From: an uncultured Deferribacteres bacterium
GTDB lineage: Bacteria > Zhuqueibacterota > JdFR-76 > DREG01
Assembly (NCBI GenBank): GCA_913009825.1
Contig: CAJVYQ010000014.1
Span: 1 to 64,000, forward strand
Length of the DNA: 64,000 bases
Direction of reading: 5' to 3'
Shown: positions 1 through 9,132 of the stretch, piece after piece
How positions within the stretch are numbered: position 1 is the stretch's first letter
Layout of the letters: every line of letters begins with the position of its first letter
Made by a program: the position numbers and the translations under genes
Notes under the pieces: generated by a model
What the model was told of the DNA's origin: nothing
What the model saw: the letters and a program-made list of their open reading frames with translations, nothing else
Database searches by the model: none

Positions 1-272
1 AAATAGAGGTAATTATTTGATATATAAGTAATTAGACCAATTTATTCTGTATTGATCCCGGAGATAATCAAAGGTCATGGTCTGCTTGAGATGAGAAGCC
101 GGAAACCTCATAAATTAGATGAATTTGTGTGACTCAGTATTAATTTCTGTTTTCCGGCCTTCTGTTTTTTTAACTTATAGCAACAAATTGCCAATATTCT
201 TTCTCCCCTCAAAAAACAGTTGAAAATATAAAAAAAAAGTAACATTTAATAGTTAAAATGTTTATTTTTATT

Positions 273-388
273 TTAATTGAGCGATTCTCTTTTTTTAAGC
301 TTGTTACTGTTACCAAACGGATTTTCATTTTTTAATGTAAATCTTGGTTGGCAATTCAGTGAATCGCCCTACAATTGTTCAATTCAGG
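273..388. repeat. Degenerate copy of MITE-like family 3
   Basis: The left end, aattgagcgattctc, and the right end, gttcaattcagg, match the terminal inverted repeats of the better copies at 9133-9282 and 57687-57836. The interior is AT-rich and does not match those copies, so this is either an eroded element or a pair of unrelated end-like sequences. Confidence 0.35.
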
Positions 389-726
389 TTTTTAATTGTA
401 TACACCACACTGCTCCCCTCAGGTGGGGGCAGGCAATGTTGTTAACTTAAGGAGAAGTACAATTTGTATTCATTGGCAATTATCAATTAATCATTCACAA
501 TTCACTATTAAAAAAATTTCTAATTGCTAATAATTTTAAAAGAATGTGAAAAATAATCTGCTTTTTAGGCTAAAGCCTGCAGAAGAGCGATTACCAATCT
601 ACCACGAGCTTGGCGAAACCATCCCTACGGGGAAAGCTCGCGGCAATTAAAAGGGGAAAAATATTTCATAGCCGCGATCTTTAGATCGCGGATTAAAATT
701 AGCACATAATTTTTAAGGCTTTAACC

Positions 727-857
727 TAATTAGTGTCTGACCGAAAACTCGCTTTTTCTGTCATTCCAGCGAAAGCGGCCTGCCTGCGGCGGGCAGGCTG
801 CTTTCGCAGGACTGACACTGCAAATGCTATTTCATAGTTTTCGTTCAGGCACTAATT
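727..857. repeat. MITE-like element, family 1, copy A
   Basis: A 131-bp element with terminal inverted repeats. The left end reads taattagtgtctgaccgaaa and the right end is its near-perfect inverse, tttcgttcaggcactaatta. The same ends occur at 31104-31260 with a different interior. The interior contains a GC-rich palindrome (gcctgcctgcggcgggcaggc region) that would fold strongly. There is no reading frame, so any movement would depend on a transposase elsewhere. Confidence 0.75.
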
Positions 858-1110
858 ATGCACTTCATGAGATTTTGAAATTTTAGAATTTCTATATGAG
901 AGTATCAAATATCCCCGATAGATTCATATAAAAAATTTTCAAAAGCATGAAATGTTACATTTCAATTTTTTTTCTTACGCCAACAACATTGGAGGGTTAG
1001 GAGGGTACAAGAATATTGACCCAATCTAAAACGGATAGTCCAAAGAGTCAATACTACTTAACTCTGTACTTGGTTGCCATTTCCGTATAAACCACACATC
1101 AGAGGCAAAT

Positions 1111-2760
1111 TTGGAATTTTTATCTCAATTGAAGGAACAGGAAGCCGTTATCTCCGGCGAGGAAGCGCTGGCCTGGGGAGCTCATCTTGCCGGGGTGCAG
1201 TTTTTGGCTGCAGTAGCCTCCCTGCCCGGCAATGCGTTCATCGCCAGCCTGCTGGAAATCGGTAAATTCCCCGGAGAAAATCTGGCTTGGTACAGCAATG
1301 GAAAATCGGCCATTGAAGCGGCTACCGGTGCGGCGCTGGCCGGAAAAAAGGCTGCCGTCAGTTTACGTGGTTCTGAATTGGGGCTTGCACTGGATTTGCT
1401 CGCCGCAATCTCTATTACGGACTGGAACGGCGGATTGATCTTATTCTGCGTGGATGATCCCGGCGCCTGGTTCAGCCATAACGAAAGCGACAGCCGCGCA
1501 CTGTGTGCAGCAACCGGTGTGCCTGTGCTCGAACCGTGCAGGATTGAATCTGCATTCAGCTTGCCGGGCTTGGCATTTCAGTGGTCGTTGCAGTTTCGTT
1601 TGCCGGTGGTGCTTCGTTACACAAGCGGCTTCTCGCAAAGTTCGGCGGAGCGGGTTCAAATTGAAACTGTGTCAATGATACCGAAGACAAAATCATCTTT
1701 AAACCAACGGCATATTCTCCTTCCCAAAGATGTGCCGGAAAAAAAAGTAGATTTGCAGCGCCGGCTCTTAAAACTGGCCAATGATTTTTCTTCTTCTCAA
1801 CAGAATAGAATCATTGGGGAAGGAGAAATGGGAATTATCGCCGTCGGAGATGTAGCCAGGAAAACCACAGATATTTTGGATTTTACTTCAAATAAAATAA
1901 AAATGTTAGCTTTGGAAACCGTGTTTCCGTTTTCCGAAAACCTGATGGACAGTTTCCGTGAAAATTTGAAGAGCGTGCTGATCCTGGAAGAAGGCGAACC
2001 GGTGGTGGAACGGGAAATTTTAAAAATAGCCGCCCGAAAAAACCGGATGCCAAAATTATCCGGGAAATTCAATTTTGTTGTTTCGCGCAGCGGCGAGATT
2101 TACCACTGGCAATTGGAAGATATCCTCAGCCAATGGAATCCCGATTTTGAGAGTGATTCTTTCTACTTTTCTTTTGAAGAACCAAAAGATCAGAATGTAG
2201 CGAAAAGTTTCTGCCAGACCCTGTTATTTGACCCCGCGTTGGAAATATTTGAAGAATTTTTAGCGGCACAAAAACAAGAGCAAAAAATAATTGTGGTCAC
2301 AAATCCGGATTGCATAATGCGAAACGTTGGGAAAAGAAACCTTAAAATCGACATTTCCATCACACCGGCTTCCAGTATCGGCATCGCTGCTGCGATTGCG
2401 GGCCAAAAACCGCACACAACCGTTTTCGCTTTCATCGGCGATGGGGCATTTTTTCATTCGGGTATAAACAGCCTTATCGATGCCCTGTACCACAACACTA
2501 ATTTAATTGTCATGATTTTCGACAACGCAGTTGCAGCTTCGGCAGGATATCAGCCCACTCCGGGCAGCGGTATAAATGCCAAAAACCGCAAGACAACCAT
2601 GGTTGCCATCGAAGATATCCTGAGCGGCTTCCCCCTGAGTTATTACAAATTGCTGCGGGATGATTTCGACGATCTTGCCGATGTTTTAACGGAAGCGTTC
2701 GCCGGCGGCGGTATGCGGATCATCCATCTCAAAATTAGTTACAAACCGTTGTTTAAATAA
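1111..2760 (+). CDS. IorA-like thiamine-diphosphate enzyme without ferredoxin domain
   Basis: This 549-aa protein resembles the alpha subunit of indolepyruvate:ferredoxin oxidoreductase (IorA), which oxidises aryl-pyruvates to acyl-CoA with TPP. The N-terminal part carries the IorA pattern DDPG-x5-HNE starting at residue 115. The C-terminal part has the TPP/Mg signature GDGAFFHSG at about residue 443, followed by the matching Asn further on. Unlike known IorA it stops right after the TPP domain. The two-cluster C-terminal ferredoxin domain is absent and so is the CPGCPHR motif that normally opens the TPP domain. No IorB (gamma subunit) gene is nearby. The start is a TTG preceded by AGAGG; no better start is visible. 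It is probably cotranscribed with the receiver protein 18 bp downstream. It may be a non-redox TPP paralogue; the substrate is unknown. Confidence 0.75.
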   Translation: MEFLSQLKEQEAVISGEEALAWGAHLAGVQFLAAVASLPGNAFIASLLEIGKFPGENLAWYSNGKSAIEAATGAALAGKKAAVSLRGSELGLALDLLAAISITDWNGGLILFCVDDPGAWFSHNESDSRALCAATGVPVLEPCRIESAFSLPGLAFQWSLQFRLPVVLRYTSGFSQSSAERVQIETVSMIPKTKSSLNQRHILLPKDVPEKKVDLQRRLLKLANDFSSSQQNRIIGEGEMGIIAVGDVARKTTDILDFTSNKIKMLALETVFPFSENLMDSFRENLKSVLILEEGEPVVEREILKIAARKNRMPKLSGKFNFVVSRSGEIYHWQLEDILSQWNPDFESDSFYFSFEEPKDQNVAKSFCQTLLFDPALEIFEEFLAAQKQEQKIIVVTNPDCIMRNVGKRNLKIDISITPASSIGIAAAIAGQKPHTTVFAFIGDGAFFHSGINSLIDALYHNTNLIVMIFDNAVAASAGYQPTPGSGINAKNRKTTMVAIEDILSGFPLSYYKLLRDDFDDLADVLTEAFAGGGMRIIHLKISYKPLFK

Positions 2761-2778
2761 ATACGTTAGACCAAAAAA

Positions 2779-3519
2779 ATGTCGGAACGAAAAATATTAT
2801 TTGCCAGCAGCAATCAAAGGCTGATCGAAGAGATCACCCAGCCGCTGAGAAAATTCGGTTACATTGTCGATATTTATCGCAACGGCGAGACCGCTTTTGA
2901 AAAAATCAAAAAGCTGAATCCGGCGGCAGTTCTGGCCGATCTGCTTTTACCGGGAATCAGCGGTGTGGAATTGTGCTGGTTGCTGCGGGTGAAAGAGAAC
3001 CGGGCCTGGCTGCCGTTCATCCTGCTTTCCGCACAGGATGATCCGGAAATTAAATTGAATTGCTACCGTTCCGGCGTGGATGTTTTTCTAACCACACCGG
3101 TTTCGGTGCGGGAATTGCTCATTCGTTTGGAAAGTCTGTTGCGGCGCACCCGGCAAACCGGAAAAACCGCGAAAGAACCTTCTATCCTGTTCTCCGGGGA
3201 GATAAAAGAGTTTCCCCTTCCCGAATTAGCGCAGTTTCTGCACAACAGTAAAAAGACCGGTCAACTATGGATATCTCACCAATACGACAGGGGTTCAATC
3301 TGTTTTCAAAGCGGAAATATTTATTCTGCCCGCACCCGGAAATCAGAAGGTGAGGCAGCCGTTTTCGAAATGTTCGACTGGCAAGAAGGACAATTTCAAT
3401 TAATTAGCAAAGAAATATGCGAAATGGAAAATATTAAAAAAGAAACGATGGAAATTCTTCTGGAATACAGCAAACACCAGGACGAAAAAAGAGTGAACAA
3501 AATAAATTTGACGCAGTAA
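2779..3519 (+). CDS. Degenerate response-regulator receiver fused to a DUF4388 (PATAN) domain
   Basis: A 246-aa cytoplasmic protein. Residues 1-120 have the receiver fold pattern with the phospho-acceptor Asp54 in LADLLLPGISG. The acidic Mg-binding pair expected near residues 9-10 is Ala-Ser, and the conserved Lys of the last loop is Thr (LTTPVS, residue 106). Phosphorylation by the usual chemistry is therefore doubtful and this may be a pseudo-receiver. Residues ~140-230 match the PATAN/DUF4388 family (FSGEIKEFPLPELAQFLHNSKKTGQL, given here in outline only), found in PatA-like regulators that act through protein contacts and not DNA binding. It sits 18 bp after the TPP enzyme, suggesting one transcript. 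Confidence 0.8.
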   Translation: MSERKILFASSNQRLIEEITQPLRKFGYIVDIYRNGETAFEKIKKLNPAAVLADLLLPGISGVELCWLLRVKENRAWLPFILLSAQDDPEIKLNCYRSGVDVFLTTPVSVRELLIRLESLLRRTRQTGKTAKEPSILFSGEIKEFPLPELAQFLHNSKKTGQLWISHQYDRGSICFQSGNIYSARTRKSEGEAAVFEMFDWQEGQFQLISKEICEMENIKKETMEILLEYSKHQDEKRVNKINLTQ

Positions 3520-3599
3520 AATGGCAGGATTTTCAGTTTTAGGAATGAAATTGGGAAATTGCGCAGCAAATTAGTTTCATGAAAATTGAAATTGCCCGG

Positions 3600-3693
3600 C
3601 AGCCTGTCATTCCCGAATGCTCTTATCGGCCCGCCTGTGCGGACAGGCTGAATGACATTTCACTCTTGGGGTGGTTGTTTCGCTCAATTCAGG
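3600..3693. repeat. Partial MITE-like element, family 3
   Basis: Read on the minus strand from 3693 it starts cctgaattgagcgaaacaac and continues through a block very close to the left half of the element at 57687-57836 (contains cccaagagtgaaatgtcattc). The other terminus is not recognisable. It lies in the 321-bp gap 3520-3840, which otherwise holds no gene; the small membrane protein's ribosome-binding site (gggagg) is at the end of the gap. Confidence 0.55.
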
Positions 3694-3840
3694 TATTATT
3701 TACAAGACGGTTCCTTGCCAAAAAGTAATTTCACCCGGGAATTCTCCGCGACCTGCCGCAAATAAATAAAATGATAACAGGAACGTCTGACAGCAAAATA
3801 TAAATCAACTTTTTTTCAAGAATCAAAACGGGAGGGAATT

Positions 3841-4074
3841 ATGAGACTAAAAGACCTCATTATTCAATTGGTTCAAATTGCCATTTATTTTGCATTTCCG
3901 ACAATCTGGAACTGGTTGATGCAATACGTTTCCTGGTGGCCATTAGATCCGCAGACCACACTGGGGATCATTACCAGCCTGGTAATAACGCTTATCTCCT
4001 GGTTGCTGGGTTTTGTTGGCATACGCAAAGTGGTAAGCACTCTCCGTACGAAGGGCTTGCTAGTTGAGGAATAG
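3841..4074 (+). CDS. Small two-helix inner-membrane protein, function unknown
   Basis: A 77-aa protein with two hydrophobic stretches (about residues 7-30 and 42-62) joined by a short loop rich in Trp and Pro, and a basic C-terminal tail. It matches no family I recognise. A strong ribosome-binding site (gggaggg) stands 6 bases before the ATG, and a terminator follows directly after the stop, so it is probably a real monocistronic gene. Its neighbour on the other strand is a peroxiredoxin; nothing links the two beyond the shared terminator. Confidence 0.65.
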   Translation: MRLKDLIIQLVQIAIYFAFPTIWNWLMQYVSWWPLDPQTTLGIITSLVITLISWLLGFVGIRKVVSTLRTKGLLVEE

Positions 4075-4083
4075 GGTTCAATT

Positions 4084-4117
4084 AAAAAAGCCCGGCCAGA
4101 TGTGGCCGGGCTTTTTT
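4084..4117. terminator. Bidirectional intrinsic terminator
   Basis: A perfect stem gcccggcc / ggccgggc with a 6-base loop is flanked by six A on the left and six T on the right. It can end transcription from the small membrane protein gene (plus) and from the peroxiredoxin gene (minus), which converge here. Confidence 0.95.
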
Positions 4118-4135
4118 GTATTGTTACCGGTATCG

Positions 4136-4735
4136 TTATAATTCATCGGCGTGTTTGGCCAGATAATCTGCAACGCCATCCAGATCGGCTTTCATCCCTT
4201 CTTCGCCTTCATGCCAGTTGGCCGGGCAAACTTCACCGTGTTCTTCCGTGAACTGCAGGGCTTCCAACATGCGCAGAGCTTCTTCAATGCTTCGGCCCAG
4301 AGGCAGATCGTTCACAACCTGATGCCGCACAATCCCTTCCTTATCGATGAGAAAAAGGCCGCGCAGGGCAATGCCGTCCGGCAGTAAAACATCGTAATTG
4401 CGGGAAATTTCTTTGTTTAAATCCGCTACGAGAGGATATTGAACATTGCCGATCCCACCCTTTTCCACCGGTGTATTTTTCCATGCCCAATGAGAAAAAT
4501 GACTATCCACCGATGCACCGATCACTTCACAATTTCTTTTTTTGAACTCAGCCAAATGATTATTGAAAGCGATGATCTCGGACGGACAGACAAACGTGAA
4601 ATCCAACGGATAGAAAAACAGCACGACATATTTTCCGCGAAAATCTGATAATTTAAAATCTTCTTTGAATGAATTATCCGGCATGACTGCGGTTGCTGTA
4701 AAATCCGGAGCTTTTTTTGTTACTAATACACTCAT
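4136..4735 (-). CDS. Typical 2-Cys peroxiredoxin (Prx1/AhpC subfamily)
   Basis: A 199-aa cytosolic peroxidase that reduces H2O2 and organic peroxides using a peroxidatic Cys and a resolving Cys on the partner subunit. The peroxidatic Cys50 lies in DFTFVCPSE with Thr47 in place, and the resolving Cys is in GEVCPANW near residue 170. The GGIG motif is present, but the C-terminal YF motif of sensitive Prx1 enzymes is missing, so it should be a robust, over-oxidation-resistant type. Length is normal for the family. It stands alone on its strand with no AhpF or thioredoxin reductase in the window, so its electron donor is encoded elsewhere. Confidence 0.95.
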   Translation of the reverse strand: MSVLVTKKAPDFTATAVMPDNSFKEDFKLSDFRGKYVVLFFYPLDFTFVCPSEIIAFNNHLAEFKKRNCEVIGASVDSHFSHWAWKNTPVEKGGIGNVQYPLVADLNKEISRNYDVLLPDGIALRGLFLIDKEGIVRHQVVNDLPLGRSIEEALRMLEALQFTEEHGEVCPANWHEGEEGMKADLDGVADYLAKHADEL

Positions 4736-5117
4736 TTCTCTTTTCCTTTCATTTTGGTTCTCTTGGTTTAATTTTGTTACCGTTGTTAAAATATGATATG
4801 AGTTGTCTCGCCGAAGGAAACAAAATGTCTCACTTCCTTATTCATATATTCTCATTCTCACATCTTTAATGAAATGAAATGTAAATGTAAAATCCCGGAA
4901 TATCAAACATTTCAATGAACCAATTGCCTATCACAAATGTAACTATTATAATATTAATATGTTAAAAGGACTGTTTTTTTTGCCGGGCGTTCCCGGGTGA
5001 GAAGCATAAACAGTCGGTACTTTTAACACCGAAAGAATTAACAGACAAACGTCTTGCTTAATTTGGCCGATTTTGTTACCATAAGCCATCGTAAAACAGA
5101 CCATGGAGTGATTCAAC
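4736..5117. other. Divergent intergenic region with an inverted repeat
   Basis: This gap separates the divergent peroxiredoxin and dehalogenase-like genes, so both promoters should lie in it. At about 4969-5029 there is an imperfect inverted repeat (gttaaaaggactgttt against aaacagtcggtacttttaac) enclosing a GC-rich patch (ccgggcgttcccggg). It could be an operator, an RNA hairpin in the leader of the downstream gene, or a small mobile palindrome. No known riboswitch pattern is visible. Confidence 0.4.
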
Positions 5118-6518
5118 ATGATGCCCGATATTTTTCAAATCGCCGGCTGTGGATTCAATTTAATCTTTTTTACTGTGATTTTGGCACTGGCAGTTATGGC
5201 GCTCATTTCGCTGAAAGAGGGAGAAAAAAGAGCCGCGAAAACCGGTGCTGTATTCTTCGCTTCCGCTCTGATTATTTTGATTGCCGCAAACCTGTTACCG
5301 CAACAGATTTTTGCCTTGCTTTCCATTGCGACATTTTTTCTTCTTGTTGTTATTTTGATCTTGTTCTTCCTTCCTATCGGAAAAGTTCAATTTCGCCGGG
5401 AGGTACCGCAAAATCGCGTGGATGAACGGGATATTCCGTTTTCCCGCATCCGGTTGGAGCCCGGAACCGAAGAGTACAAATCTTACTACGAAATGCAACC
5501 GGGAAATAAAAACAAGGATGACCGCATGAGACAGATGCCCGGTTTGTTGTCTCAAGATGCCAAACTTGCAAATGCCATCGGTTTTAATACGGCGGATTCC
5601 AGCTTTGATTTCATCGAGATATTCCGTACAGAAGTTGAACATGACGGCATAAACGGGCAAAAACATCCGCCTTCTTTCGACTACACCGGAGCGGTTAAAC
5701 AGGTCGCCGCATATTACGGCGCTCATTCTGTGGGCATCACGGAATTGGCCGGTTACCACATCTATTCGCACATCGGTCGCGGAACGGGGAAATACGGCGA
5801 CCCGGTCCGGTTAGATCACCGTTACGCCGTTGCGTTTACCGTGAAGATGGACCACCGGATGATTCGCTCTGCTCCCAAAACACCGGTGGTGATGGAATCC
5901 GGCAAAAAATATGTGGAGGCGGCTGCCATCGCTATGCAACTGGCGCTGTTCATCAGTAAAATGGGTTATTCTTCCCGCGCTCACATAGACGGCAATTACC
6001 GCGTCATTGCACCGCTGGCAGCCCGCGATGCCGGCCTGGGAGAGATAGGCAGAATGGGACTGTTGATGACACCGGATTTGGGGCCAAGAGTGCGGATCGG
6101 TGTGGTCACAACCGGTATGCCGCTGACCACCGGTTCCTACAAACCGGAAGCATCTGTAATCGATTTTTGCCTGATCTGTAAAAAATGCGCCGAAAATTGT
6201 CCCAGCCGCGCCATTCAGTTCGGCGACCAAAGCGAAACCGGCGGCGCCCTGCGCTGGCAAATTGATGCGGAGAGTTGTTTTCAATATTGGAATGTTGTAG
6301 GCACCGATTGCGGCAGGTGTATTTCCGTTTGTCCCTATGCTCACCCGGATAATTTTTTGCATCAACTGATGCGCAAAGCAATTAAACATTCGGGATTTGC
6401 CCGGCGCGCCGCACTCCGGCTGGACGATCTGTTTTACGGCAGAAAACCGGAAGAATTCCCTCTGCCTGATTGGTTGGAACCCCGAACCGGTCTAATTCAT
6501 AAATCGGGGAAAAACTGA
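5118..6518 (+). CDS. Membrane-anchored reductive-dehalogenase-like (RdhA/QueG superfamily) cobalamin Fe-S protein
   Basis: A 466-aa protein of the corrinoid-dependent RdhA superfamily. The N-terminus carries about three hydrophobic segments (roughly residues 8-32, 41-60 and 64-85) and no twin-arginine signal, so the catalytic part is probably anchored facing the cytoplasm. The central block AGLGEIGRMGLLMTP followed by GPRVR is the RdhA cobalamin-domain signature. Two 4Fe-4S clusters follow: Cys351, 354, 357 and 361, then Cys387, 398, 401 and 405. No RdhB anchor gene, maturation gene or regulator is beside it, which argues against a classical organohalide-respiration locus; the substrate is unknown. 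Start ATG at 5118 or 5121, with GGAG upstream. Confidence 0.85.
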   Translation: MMPDIFQIAGCGFNLIFFTVILALAVMALISLKEGEKRAAKTGAVFFASALIILIAANLLPQQIFALLSIATFFLLVVILILFFLPIGKVQFRREVPQNRVDERDIPFSRIRLEPGTEEYKSYYEMQPGNKNKDDRMRQMPGLLSQDAKLANAIGFNTADSSFDFIEIFRTEVEHDGINGQKHPPSFDYTGAVKQVAAYYGAHSVGITELAGYHIYSHIGRGTGKYGDPVRLDHRYAVAFTVKMDHRMIRSAPKTPVVMESGKKYVEAAAIAMQLALFISKMGYSSRAHIDGNYRVIAPLAARDAGLGEIGRMGLLMTPDLGPRVRIGVVTTGMPLTTGSYKPEASVIDFCLICKKCAENCPSRAIQFGDQSETGGALRWQIDAESCFQYWNVVGTDCGRCISVCPYAHPDNFLHQLMRKAIKHSGFARRAALRLDDLFYGRKPEEFPLPDWLEPRTGLIHKSGKN

Positions 6519-6840
6519 TAGTTGGAAACTCTACATAGTAACCGATTAACAATGATTCAGGCAATGATCATTTCATCGCCGCAGAAATACGCTGAGAAAA
6601 ACTTAACTATTTAATACTATGAGAGATAGCTATCAACCGGAAATTACTAGGAAAGGAAAATTGCCCTTCTCTGCGTTCTTTGCGAACTCTGCGTTTAGAA
6701 ATTTATTTTTTTACTGTAAACCACGTTATCGATTCGATGAATCGACCTGCAATGCTTCAGTTCCGGGATGGCTCAGCGCAGGTTTCGCAGATAAAATATT
6801 TGCAGAATTTTTCCAGCTTGGATCAGCAGTATCAATCCGG
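6519..6840. other. Intergenic, nothing recognised
   Basis: The 322-bp gap lies between two convergent genes. I see no convincing gene, terminator stem with T-tract, or repeat end in it. Confidence 0.5.
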
Positions 6841-7638
6841 CTAACGTGGTGTCACTTTAATAGCAAACGGGATATCCCGCTGCCCGGACAGTTTTCTCTC
6901 GACCGCATCAAAATGGAAATAAAATTGCACAGAACTGCCTCCATCCAGGCTCATCAAGTGTTTCACTTTCATTTCATCGATGAAAATATCCCGCAACTCC
7001 CGATATGATAAACCGGCCCAGGCTTCATTATCGGTGGCGTAAAATACCATATTCCCAGCCCGTGTGATACCAACACCAGACCGCGTATCAACCTTTGCCA
7101 CATCTTTCACACCCTCCGTTGCCCTTCCGTCCGTGATGAGCCGGGGTGTCGATTGCACGACAATATCATAATCCACAGAATCTTTGAACCGGGTGATGTG
7201 TTGAATATCGCAGGTACCGTTCTTACACCAGAAAAAACCGGACAATAAATTCCTTTTGGGGCTGTACAGCGTATCATTTTGTTTCAGCATCAGCGTCGGC
7301 ATTTTTTGTTTATCGAAATAATTTGCATTCATCAAAAAAACGTTTTCCTCCCCCGGTTTAAATAAATATTTCCGGTTTTCACGCCAATTCACAATGCTGA
7401 CGTTGAATTTTTTCGGGTTAAATTCAAAAACATAAAGCTTAAACCGAAAGAGAATAAATTCCCTTTTCAGCGTAAGTATTTGAAACGTCAAATCATTATT
7501 TTGATAAACGGTTTGACGTTCTTCTACTGTAACGGCGCCAAAATGAGACAAAAAAACGTGCTTAAAAGCGCCGAACGTGTTATATCCCAAATAGAGCAAA
7601 AGGAAGAGAATACCCCCGCCAAGAAATATCCGTTTCAT
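6841..7638 (-). CDS. NAGPA/DUF2233-type phosphodiester glycosidase domain protein
   Basis: A 265-aa exported protein. Residues 1-25 form an uncleaved or cleavable hydrophobic N-terminal segment (MKRIFLGGGILFLLLYLG). The rest follows the phosphodiester glycosidase family of mammalian 'uncovering enzyme' and bacterial YngK/DUF2233 proteins: a Leu-rich strand region, the block RSGVGITRAGNMVFYATD near residue 190, and the hallmark LDGGSS near residue 235. It is expected to cleave sugar phosphodiesters, for example in wall teichoic-like or capsular polymers, in the periplasm. The gene is monocistronic and divergent from the transglutaminase-like lipoprotein at 7855. Confidence 0.8.
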   Translation of the reverse strand: MKRIFLGGGILFLLLYLGYNTFGAFKHVFLSHFGAVTVEERQTVYQNNDLTFQILTLKREFILFRFKLYVFEFNPKKFNVSIVNWRENRKYLFKPGEENVFLMNANYFDKQKMPTLMLKQNDTLYSPKRNLLSGFFWCKNGTCDIQHITRFKDSVDYDIVVQSTPRLITDGRATEGVKDVAKVDTRSGVGITRAGNMVFYATDNEAWAGLSYRELRDIFIDEMKVKHLMSLDGGSSVQFYFHFDAVERKLSGQRDIPFAIKVTPR

Positions 7639-7854
7639 AAAATTGATTTTTATTGTCCGTTACAAAAATTCGGCGTACACCCGGTTTGAACAAACAGATC
7701 ACAACTTTTTTGTGAGTAACCTTTTGGTCAGTCTGATTAATATATCACTTTTTAAAACTATTACAAATAATTTTAATCTGAATTTAAGCTGATCTTCAAA
7801 TATGCCGATAAACAGAAAGAATAGCTAAACAAACTTGTAGTTGGGAGTCGTCAA

Positions 7855-9015
7855 ATGATGAAATCGATTTGTACTATTTTGGGCTCTTTTTTTCTCCTTC
7901 TGTTGATTGGCTGTGCAGCAAACCATCCGGAAGATAGAACAGACAGCCAAAATCCGCCTCTTTCGGAAACGAACAAGCCTGCACAAGCGTCGGCACCCGA
8001 AACACCACCGGTTGTGCCGCTGAATCCAAGAATTATCGAAGCCGAACTGAGCATAAAGATTTATGATATTCAGGTGCTGCGGGGCGATGCTTTAACCGGA
8101 TACAACATTGCCCACGGCGTCCCGGTATCGGCACCGCCACAATTTTACATCTGGGTCTCCGGTATCGCCAAGCGTGTTAATCAGACCATTTTGGATTTGA
8201 GCCTGGATGGTCCTATCCCCAATGAGATTTTTTCCGACACCGACAACGGCAACCAGATCTATTTTTGGGATTTATCTCCCGACTTGGGCAAACAGGATTC
8301 AATTGTAATTGTTAGAAAAGTGCGCGTCCAATCTTTTGAACTCTTCACAATGCTGGACACTTCCGAATATCTGGCTTATGATCCGTCCACCAGAGAATAC
8401 CAATTTTACACAAAGTCAGAGTTCAACATCGAACTTACCGACGCGGTTAAAAATTGCGCAATCGGAATTGCCGGGAACGAGGCAAATCCCTATCGTAAGG
8501 CAAAGATAATTTTTGACTGGGTGAAGCAAAACATGAAATACCGGAGAAAATCAGGAACCAGGGGAGTGAAAGCTGCGCTGAAAAACATGGCCGGCGATAG
8601 CGGCCAGTTTTCTTATCTGTTCATCGCTTTATGCCGGGCTGTAGGAATTCCGGCAAGATTTGTTGCCGGTTTCCAGGCAGATCGATCACACGAGTTAAAA
8701 TATCACACATGGTCAGAATTTCTTCTACCTGGCCACGGTTGGCTGCCGGTAGATCCCATAAAAGGAGAAGACCAATTTGGTAAGATAAACAATAGACGCA
8801 TCATCGCTTCCGTGGGAAATAATATTAAATTGAAAAATGTCCCCTATTGGGCTACTTTCAGAAACAGCGAAGTAAACAAATCCCGAACTCCTTTTATGCA
8901 AGTGGCAACCATTGTAAAAACCGGCGTAAAAGCGAAAATCAAAACAGGAATCAAAACCATCCGGTTTGAAAATGTTTCCGGCGATGTTTTATCGGTTCAG
9001 GAGAATAAAAAATGA
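7855..9015 (+). CDS. Lipoprotein with transglutaminase-like domain lacking the catalytic Cys
   Basis: A 386-aa lipoprotein: signal sequence with lipobox LLIGC (Cys20), then a low-complexity linker of Pro/Glu/Thr, a beta-rich domain and a transglutaminase-like core at about residues 205-305. The core is clear: an FDWV-x5-KYRR approach, GDSGQFSYLFIALCRAVGIPAR, YHTW with His284 and the VDP Asp300. The nucleophilic Cys of the family motif (GDCGQ) is Ser249 here, encoded AGC, one base from TGC. The protein is therefore probably a non-catalytic binding fold or uses another chemistry. Two ATGs (7855 and 7858) are possible starts. Confidence 0.8.
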   Translation: MMKSICTILGSFFLLLLIGCAANHPEDRTDSQNPPLSETNKPAQASAPETPPVVPLNPRIIEAELSIKIYDIQVLRGDALTGYNIAHGVPVSAPPQFYIWVSGIAKRVNQTILDLSLDGPIPNEIFSDTDNGNQIYFWDLSPDLGKQDSIVIVRKVRVQSFELFTMLDTSEYLAYDPSTREYQFYTKSEFNIELTDAVKNCAIGIAGNEANPYRKAKIIFDWVKQNMKYRRKSGTRGVKAALKNMAGDSGQFSYLFIALCRAVGIPARFVAGFQADRSHELKYHTWSEFLLPGHGWLPVDPIKGEDQFGKINNRRIIASVGNNIKLKNVPYWATFRNSEVNKSRTPFMQVATIVKTGVKAKIKTGIKTIRFENVSGDVLSVQENKK

Positions 9016-9132
9016 GCAGGTTGAAGAATACAGGAAAAGAGTTTAAAAAAGAAGCAATTGTTTGAGACTACATCAGTTAAAAAGTTGTGTAATTGGTAAC
9101 AAATATTCCGATCTATTTCCCTTTTTTTAAAA

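Larger units (their letters stand above)
1..1110. other. Non-coding, AT-rich intergenic stretch
   Basis: No reading frame here looks like a protein. The stretch is AT-rich and holds two repeat elements listed separately (273-388 and 727-857). It also has a short perfect palindrome around 671-692 (ccgcgatctttagatcgcgg) and an imperfect inverted repeat around 97-165 built on agaagccggaaac. A promoter for the gene at 1111 probably lies in the last 150 bases, but I cannot point to convincing -35 and -10 boxes. Confidence 0.6.

Noticed and set aside
6619-7008. 129-aa plus-strand frame
   Set aside because: It overlaps the well-supported glycosidase-like gene on the opposite strand and has no recognisable features.
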